DNA of 64,000 nucleotides from Sphagnum compactum. Lineage: Eukaryota; Bryophyta; Sphagnopsida; Sphagnales. This document shows, piece after piece, positions 57,838 to 64,000 of this stretch. The DNA lies in contig OZ234495.1 in NCBI GenBank assembly GCA_965153455.1, positions 15,372,875 through 15,436,874 of the forward strand, read 5' to 3'. The notes under the pieces were generated by a model that was given only the letters and a program-made list of their open reading frames with translations, was not told where the DNA came from and made no database searches. Every line of letters begins with the position of its first letter. The first letter of the stretch is position 1. Position numbers and translations under genes: made by a program.

Positions 57838-60651
57838 CTAAGAGAAATCACGGTCAGGAAAGATCTGTGGAGCGACAAGAGACCAAATGTAAAGTGCAGC
57901 AGTGATCCACTGTGTGCACATGCGAACCCACACAGATGGCCAGCCCACATCAATAATATCCTTCTCGTCCACATTTGCATTTCCCCAGCCTGTAAGGAGC
58001 ATGGCAGAGTACATGCTGGCTAGGGCAAATATCAAGTGGAAAAAGCTGTATACATAGGTAACAGGGCGGGGCTTGCTGCTTCGTTTGCCTCCTCGTGTTA
58101 TTGGCTCATCATCATCTTCCAGATCATGACCCTCCTCCATATCACCCTTTGTCAATAGAGGCTTATGAGATGGTCCTGACCACAGAGAACACAGATGTAA
58201 TCAGACCCTAGAACAATCCAGAGTTAGTTACTCCTGGGCAAACTCTGCAGCTTTTACATGGCAACATACCAAGAGAGAATGTGGTATCTTACAAACAGTA
58301 ATAGTTTGTGATGAAAGATGACACCTTCTCTAGGGGAGGACGGTGGGGAGAGGAAAGTAGCAGAAGATCCTGCACGGACAGCAGAGTAGACAACAGAAAG
58401 GAGGGTTGTGCCCATGCCCAACACTAGTGTGCCTGTTGACACAGCCCCGATGTGTTTGTGGAGGCCATTGCACTGATATCCACGAGGCTCACTTGACAGA
58501 GCACTGTAACACAAGTAGGTACAGTAGAGGGCTATAACTGCTGCAGGCAAAAGGCTCCCATTCACCTGTTGCACATTTCCCCATCCCATTAGTTGTCTGA
58601 AAGGGCTGCTGCAACAATGAAGGAACTACTGACGTACATATGAAACTGCACTGTCACAGAAGTTGAAACCTAACCATGTTTGAATCAATTGCTTTACGAA
58701 GAAGGGTTCCAAGTGGATACCACTAAACAGTGTAAGATAATTCATAAACACACTGGGGCATGATCTAAATTGACACATGATAAGTACGTTACATCTGTAG
58801 CAAGCACCCAGGTGCATCAGATTTGGAAGATATGCCTATTCACCTGGGGATGAAGGGAGATGACTGCAAAAGATACTGCAATGATGAGGGTAAATATGAT
58901 GAAGAATGTGTTAAGCTGACAATCTGCACTTGAGGGAGCAAACCAATGGAAAAGCAGCCCTGAGAATGTGAAGCTTGCGAGATAGCACACAACTGACACC
59001 ACAAGCAGTGCCATATACCTGCAAAACACCACTTTCATTGGTTACCTGAAGGAACTTTGTACACATGTCAGCACGTCATCAGCACATTATCCATGATCTA
59101 ACCATAGTACCCCTGGTTGAAGATGATATCTTGTACATGTGATACTGCTAAGGCGTACAGTAATACTACTAATAACATCCAAAGATCTCATTGCAACTTG
59201 TCAGCATGAGCTATGACTCCACACTAAGGCTTCAACTTCCCTCTGGAACATGGCTGATAAGTAAAATGTCTGAGGACAAACCAGAATTGTTCATCTTTGG
59301 CAACCCATGCAGCATTCCAGTTGTGTGTGAAATCAAGAAGGATGATAACTTGCACTAATAGAAACAACCCTGATCCAAACCTTGACACCGCACCTGCACA
59401 CAACCTCAATAGTTCAACATTGGCATTGAATGATGCTTTTTTTCTATCCCCTCATAGTATATGAAAACCATGTGAAACTGTATGCAGTCATGGTGAAGAG
59501 CAATTTGACTTTTTCCACCCCTGTTGGGAATCTAGAACAATACAGACATAAAGTGTACAGGATGGATTTGTTTCAAACCATAAGCATTAGCAACCCCATT
59601 GGGTACGAAGAACATGAGGATGATGGTGATGCACCATGTGATGAGCTTTGCCATCCAGCCACCATGATGCCATGAATCACGATAGTCCCATTGATCCTTG
59701 ACACCAATCATGATGAGAGCAAACATCACAAAGAACAGAAAGTTCCCAAGGCTTACACGCAGTACTGCTTGTGTTGCAAACCATTCCATGCTAGGTGTCT
59801 CTGTGAATGTGTTGATCCCTGGCATCTCCAACAACCAGAACCCTCATCACTCACAAGATTAACTGTAAATGAGGACAGCAGCCTATGGCATCGGCAAGAA
59901 AACTGCAGGTAAAGGATAATTCCAAAGAATTTGCAGAGGAAGGTGGATCTCAGTGGGAAGCACTCCTTTTTTGTATCAGCACTTTGAGGGACCCTAGACA
60001 TTTTGGTACAACAATTACAAATGTGTGATGCAACTGGAAGCCCTAGACTATCCAGAAGATAAGTAGAAGAATGTACATATCCATGAGATTGTAAAGAAAA
60101 CTCCACAAATACAACTTGAAGGTGAACATTGTGTGAATTCTGGCCACACCAGAACAAGAATGAGTGCAGTCATAACATTGAGAGTGTTACTCACAAAGTA
60201 TAAGACCATCACCTCCATCACGGATAGCAGTAACTGGCAATCATTACTCCATCAACTAAGAAGGAGAGTGACACACAGCTTGTGACTAAGAATGCTGAGT
60301 GTCTCTTCAGCCATAGGACTACTGCAGGACCTAACCCTAACATCAATTGCAGGACCACAAGAAACAGCAAGGGGAGAGGATAATATGATAATATTTGTTG
60401 AGACATTGCTTGCTATCAATTTGATTTCACAAACAGAAAAAAGAAAGACATAACAAGAAAAACTTACATGGAATTTTGGCAAGAAGTGGCCCAGCAAAAT
60501 CACGTAATATCCATGAGACTATGAGAGACAAGGCAAAGAGTCCACAGTATGCAATTCGAGCAGAGCGACGTGAAATGCTACCAACCACCCCTGTGCATGC
60601 TGCGCATGCACATGATGCACAGCACGATGCCAGGCATGATGCTGCCCACAT
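57838..60651 (-). CDS. SERINC-like (TDE1/TMS) membrane protein
   Basis: Serine incorporator family: a polytopic endomembrane/plasma-membrane protein with about ten membrane segments, linked in other eukaryotes to lipid scrambling or serine-lipid synthesis; the plant role is not settled. Minus-strand exons: 60651-60468, 59818-59579, 59393-59282, 59018-58844, 58565-58325, 58175-57838 (429 residues, family about 410). Each junction restores a family motif: Cys-rich start (SCLASCCASCAC), SARIAYCGLFALSLIVSWIL, DSWHHGGW, DFTHNWN, SFTFSGLLFHWF, VNGSLLPAAVIALYC, CNGLHK, SPPSSPREG, SYSFFHLIFALASMY-type block (YVYSFFHLIFALASMY) and C-terminal IDVGWPSVWVRMC with end PDRDFS. Introns are GT-AG, 149-649 bases. 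The first in-frame ATG is 60651; a GTG 12 bases upstream is not used in plants. It is convergent with the STICHEL-like gene and co-oriented with the IBTK-like gene. Confidence 0.93.
60094..60257 (-). repeat. Duplicated segment, copy in SERINC intron 1
   Basis: Direct relative of 57561-57725. Its presence in intron 1 explains why that intron (649 bases) is the longest of the gene. Confidence 0.6.
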
Positions 60652-61620
60652 ACTTCGTCTCACTATTCCTCAACACGAGTACAACAGCTCCTTAATTGCC
60701 CTGATGCAAAAAATGCCACCCATGAAGAAAAATTCAGATAGCTCCCTCAAAATTGAGAAGTATGTGAAAAATCCATTCCAAATTCAGTTCCAATATCCAG
60801 ACAATGTCACAGATATCCCAGTGAATATCAGGCACACTAATAGCCTATTTTGACAGCAAGTGTACAAATCTGAAATCTACAAGCACGCCAGAAAAAAGAA
60901 AAGCATTCCTTTTCTGCAATCATCAAAATCTAATGCAGAGAAGACAATAATAATAATAAGAACCATCTACTTGCATTCGGATCCATTTTTTTCCCATTCT
61001 TTGCACAGGAAACAAGCTATTAGCAGGCAAAACCGAAGCATCAGAACATAACCCTAAACCATGTGTGTGCATCAGACATCAGAATCCCAGTAATCTTAAT
61101 AAATTATCTGCAACCAAAGAAATATCCTGAAAGTACTCTGCTGTATTCTTCTTCTTGTTGAGGAATGCCAATTCTCTGAACCAAACCCTAATTGGAGGAC
61201 CGAAGGCCTTCAGAGAACAAATGATTCTTCAACTCAGGTACACCGTTACCAAAACCAGATTCTGGACCACCAAAACTCAAACCCTAACAAACAAAAACCC
61301 TTACTCTTCTGCACACACAAAGAAAGAAAGGACCATCTCCGAACCAGCCAAAATCAGCCCGCACAAAAATTCATAGCCACGCACAAATTCCACATCACAA
61401 AAAGACTGATCAAGAAGGCATAGGAGAACTACTATCTTCGGGGGCAGAGCAACTGCGTGTCACCTTCAATTCTCGAGAGAGAAGACAGAAACAAATCCCC
61501 CAGAATTTGTCCAACTCGTCTCCGTTTTGGTTCTCACGCAAAGTGCGAGAAGCAAAGAAACAAGAAGCGTTTCTGCAAGTGCTACCCTTAACCAGACTCC
61601 TTAACGGTCAGGGGCAAAAG
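60652..61620 (-). promoter_or_regulatory. Leader/promoter region of the SERINC-like gene with telo-boxes
   Basis: On the minus strand this reads as TG/TTTC-rich leader-like sequence up to about 61600. It holds several short telomere motifs (AAACCCTAA-type telo-boxes) near 61051, 61184 and 61278. Telo-boxes are known plant 5' elements, often close to transcription starts of genes active in dividing cells. Exact start and any leader intron are not determined. Confidence 0.45.
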
Positions 61621-61843
61621 AAATTCAAAATTCATTTCTGGGCAGGTCCTAGAAAAAGCTAGTTTGCATTATTGGAACTGGTTTATGAAGGATGGGTATT
61701 TTGTTGATCCTCACTGCAACAATTTTAGAGTGATTTCAGATTATAATTCCTCATAAATCAAATTTCAATTAATTGTGTTTTGTTGTCTGTTTTATATCTT
61801 TTCATCGTTTTTCTGTCTGTTTGTTTCTAGTTGTTTTTTTTAC

Positions 61844-61847
<4 letters not shown>

Positions 61848-61885
<38 letters not shown>
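61848..61885. repeat. (TA)n microsatellite
   Basis: Nineteen TA dinucleotides, about 1.2 kb upstream of the SERINC start codon. Confidence 0.9.
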
Positions 61886-61887
<2 letters not shown>

Positions 61888-62495
61888 CTTTGTTTATTTG
61901 TATTTTTTTGGTGAACTTATTTAATGAATTGAACTTTCGTTGGCATTTTGCTTCCCAAATCAAGAATGTAAAAACATATTAATAGAACAAAATGACATAT
62001 AGTGAAAATTTTAAAATTTTATCTTTTGAAACGACAAAATTGATATTAATAAAATTGTTATGTCCAAAAAAATAATTTAATCATTGTCACTGCACGGAGC
62101 CCAAGTGGGAAAATATGAAATATGAATCATACTCCATACTCTGGTTCCTAAGAAATCTTGAATTTTCAAAATAAGGATTAACGGTTTAAATCATGTTTGA
62201 ATTGAATTGTCTACCATCACCGCAGAAAAGAAAAGAAAATCTCAAATAGGACTATAAAATATTTGCTAATGAAGTGTATTTCTCAATTGGTATGATCTTT
62301 TAGCATTTCAGGGAAACCAAGGTGTTCCCAAATTTCAAAAACTTCTTTAGAGCATCTTCACCCCGCATCGCCCTATTTGGGCTCCCATGAGTGTCTACAG
62401 AACCAAGCCCATGTCCAAAAGCAAGTGACAAATTGTTGGGCCTTCTATCCTGAAATGGCTGAAGACAACAAAATAGAAGCTACAGTTTCATGTCC

Positions 62496-62519
62496 AACAC
62501 ACACACACACACACACACA
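62496..62519. repeat. (AC)n microsatellite
   Basis: Twelve AC dinucleotides in the spacer. Confidence 0.9.
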
Positions 62520-63005
62520 TTGCCATTACAACTAGCATGAGCAAGATTTCATAAATGGATTTGAAAATAAATTGGGGAGAAAAAGGATCTAACTATGGGA
62601 AAGGGGAAAGAGAACAGGCATGAGAGACAGAAATGGGATTTTTGCCTTCAAGTGAACACAAGCATGCTGCCACCCTGATTGACATGCAGAAGAACAGATC
62701 TTTGAGACACTGCTGTCATCATACATGAACTCCAAATCCATGGGTGCTGTTTCCAGCCACAGTGCAAGGAGATGAGAGCACACAAAACAGGCTATGGCAT
62801 GGCTATCTCACCATTCCAAAACTGTTGCAACATTATCATTTATAGTACACCTCTCTATCCTTTGCTCACACTTTCTTGTGGAGTGACATAGTGGTCAGCA
62901 TGATTGGAAAATTCCAAGAGACTGCAAATGTGGAAAAAGAGATTGCAACTGAGATCAGCCAAATGAGTGTTTTAGCTTAAGTCAATTTTCCGCTTAAAAC
63001 TAAAG

Positions 63006-63007
<2 letters not shown>

Positions 63008-63037
<30 letters not shown>
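63008..63037. repeat. (CT)n microsatellite just after the IBTK-like stop
   Basis: Fifteen CT dinucleotides 43 bases beyond the stop codon of the minus-strand gene, so within its 3' untranslated region (as GA repeats in the transcript). Confidence 0.9.
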
Positions 63038-63039
<2 letters not shown>

Positions 63040-63079
63040 AAATTCAAAGAAAAGTTTCTCCAAAAGAAAAGCCAGTGGA

Positions 63080-64000
63080 TCACTGGCTGTCTACCTGTCT
63101 GACCAACTTCACATTTTTGTACATGCGTCGCAGCTCCTTCATTGCTTCCTCTTCGATCTGGATGCAGCGAAGAGAAGATGGACTTGCTGTCTCTGGTCTG
63201 TACCAGCGGTTCGGTAGGTCAATGGAGAGAGATCCATGGTCAGGGTTCTGCACAGTAACCCCAGGTGAAATGGCCATTAGACCAACAGGGCAACTCAGCT
63301 GCGGGCTTCCCCGAGCATTCACTGGTCGCTGCTGTGCTTTGTGCTTCACCTGCAGATCAACAGATACCAATTGTTGATATCCACAAACCAAAACACATTC
63401 AATCTAATTTACGTTCCCCAACAAAGAATGGAAATTCACTAAAACCAACACTTGATATCAGAAATGAGGGACCAGAACACTTTTGATTGTCTACCATTGA
63501 TTCAATCTAGGAAATATTGCAATCTTAAGGGACATGCCTGTTGCAATTGAATGTCTCGCAAAGAAGGTGCTGAAGTCCCAGGAGAGGCGCCTGCCCAGGG
63601 TGGGGGACTGTTCTCTGGATGCAAACCTGAAGCAACCTTTGGAGGTGTCACAGCTATGGGTGCTGAACTCCGAACAAAACTACTGAGAGGCAAACGGAGG
63701 CCCCCACCATCACCTTCATCACATCCTATGTCAGGACCTAATTCATGGATACTGGTTTCTCCAAAATTAGTCATCTTGCCAGTGGGCCCTGTCATGCTAG
63801 ACTTGCTGTTATGTACTGGTCCTAGCTTGCCTTTGAAGTTTGAAGTTATGAAAGGCTTCCCTGCACCATTCACATCACCAAGAACCACATCCTTTGATCT
63901 GCTTCCCCCACTGGATCTCTGAATGACAAAAGGCTTACCTCCTGCTGTAATACTAGTCTCTACTACACTAGCTAATTCCCCTCTCTGGCCACTCACTTCA
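63080..64000 (-). CDS. IBTK: IBTK-like RCC1/ankyrin/BTB protein, C-terminal end (partial)
   Basis: The last two exons of the plant relative of inhibitor of Bruton tyrosine kinase. Full-length proteins carry ankyrin, RCC1 and BTB domains, and probably act as cullin-3 substrate adaptors; only the tail is in this window. Exons: 64000(continuing)-63538 and 63349-63080. The upstream exon encodes a Gly/Ser/Pro-rich linker ending SPPPWAGASPGTSAPSLRDIQLQQ-type sequence (conserved PWAG...SLRDIQ block). The last exon encodes NRWYRPETASPSSLRCIQIE and EEAMKELRRMYKNVKLV, the signature end of the plant family. The intron (63537-63350, 188 bases) starts with GC: CAG|GCATGT; it is the only donor I found that keeps the frame. 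Stop TGA at 63082-63080. The frame is open to the window edge. Confidence 0.83.

Larger units (their letters stand above)
61621..63079. other. Spacer between SERINC-like and IBTK-like genes
   Basis: Contains the TA, AC and CT microsatellites listed separately, and a TTA-GAGCATCTTCACCCC transposon-like terminus at 62348. The right part (from about 62600) is probably the 3' untranslated region of the IBTK-like gene. Confidence 0.5.

Noticed and set aside
60218-60406. Minus-strand hydrophobic frame in SERINC intron 1, considered as an extra exon
   Set aside because: The flanking exons join cleanly in phase at 60468/59818 to give the conserved KIPWINT-type block; no family segment is missing.

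Overview
The window looks like nuclear DNA of a land plant. It has AT-rich, gene-poor stretches, short GT-AG introns (about 100-650 bases), and proteins whose closest recognisable relatives are plant families: LPA1-type P-loop kinase, the GFT1/GONST4 Golgi GDP-fucose transporter, STICHEL, plant SERINC, and the plant RCC1/ankyrin/BTB protein related to IBTK. Transposon relics of PIF/Harbinger, LINE, copia-like, possible hAT and SINE type fit the same picture. I cannot name the species. The degenerate low-complexity spacer and the LINE type would suit a seed-free plant (bryophyte, lycophyte or fern), but that is inference.

Layout. Positions 1-24,300 hold no intact gene. They contain decayed transposon coding relics (possible hAT about 2.1-2.4 kb, copia-like about 8.8-9.0 kb, LINE 19.7-20.8 kb), a tRNA-derived SINE-like unit, a 0.9-kb inverted-repeat element (5.2-6.1 kb), a MITE at 18.4 kb, several tandem or dispersed repeats, and one unexplained 57-codon coding-like patch at 7.46-7.63 kb. 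Positions 24.4-29.4 kb carry an LPA1-like gene (7 coding exons). Positions 29.4-33.8 kb are tandem duplications and a GAATGAATGAAGAAAGAGG-type minisatellite that abuts the intronless GFT1-like gene at 33.8-35.0 kb. Positions 35-51 kb are again repeat territory, with a Tourist-like MITE, a broken two-gene PIF/Harbinger element (transposase relic on + and Myb/trihelix relic on -), a family of foldback TIR elements built around a TACCTACC hairpin, and a second inverted copy of the 18.4-kb MITE. Positions 51.2-56.3 kb carry a STICHEL-like gene (6 exons, 1,435 residues) that runs toward a SERINC-like gene (6 exons, minus strand, 57.8-60.7 kb). The right edge holds the last two exons of an IBTK-like gene (minus strand), joined by an apparent GC-AG intron.

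The five protein genes are ordinary housekeeping or developmental genes: inositol phosphate-linked kinase-like, Golgi nucleotide-sugar import, a DnaX-like ATPase, a membrane protein and a BTB/RCC1 protein. Nothing shows that they work as a unit. I found no clear new biological system. The most useful leads are the altered Walker B motif in the STICHEL-like ATPase, a TTAGGG-type telomere-like repeat read as protein inside the GFT1 coding region, the GC-AG intron, the Harbinger fossil with its TTA-flanked MITE ends, and the hairpin-bearing TIR family. Exon boundaries were worked out by eye from reading frame and splice sites. Family assignments rest on remembered conserved sequence, with no search run.
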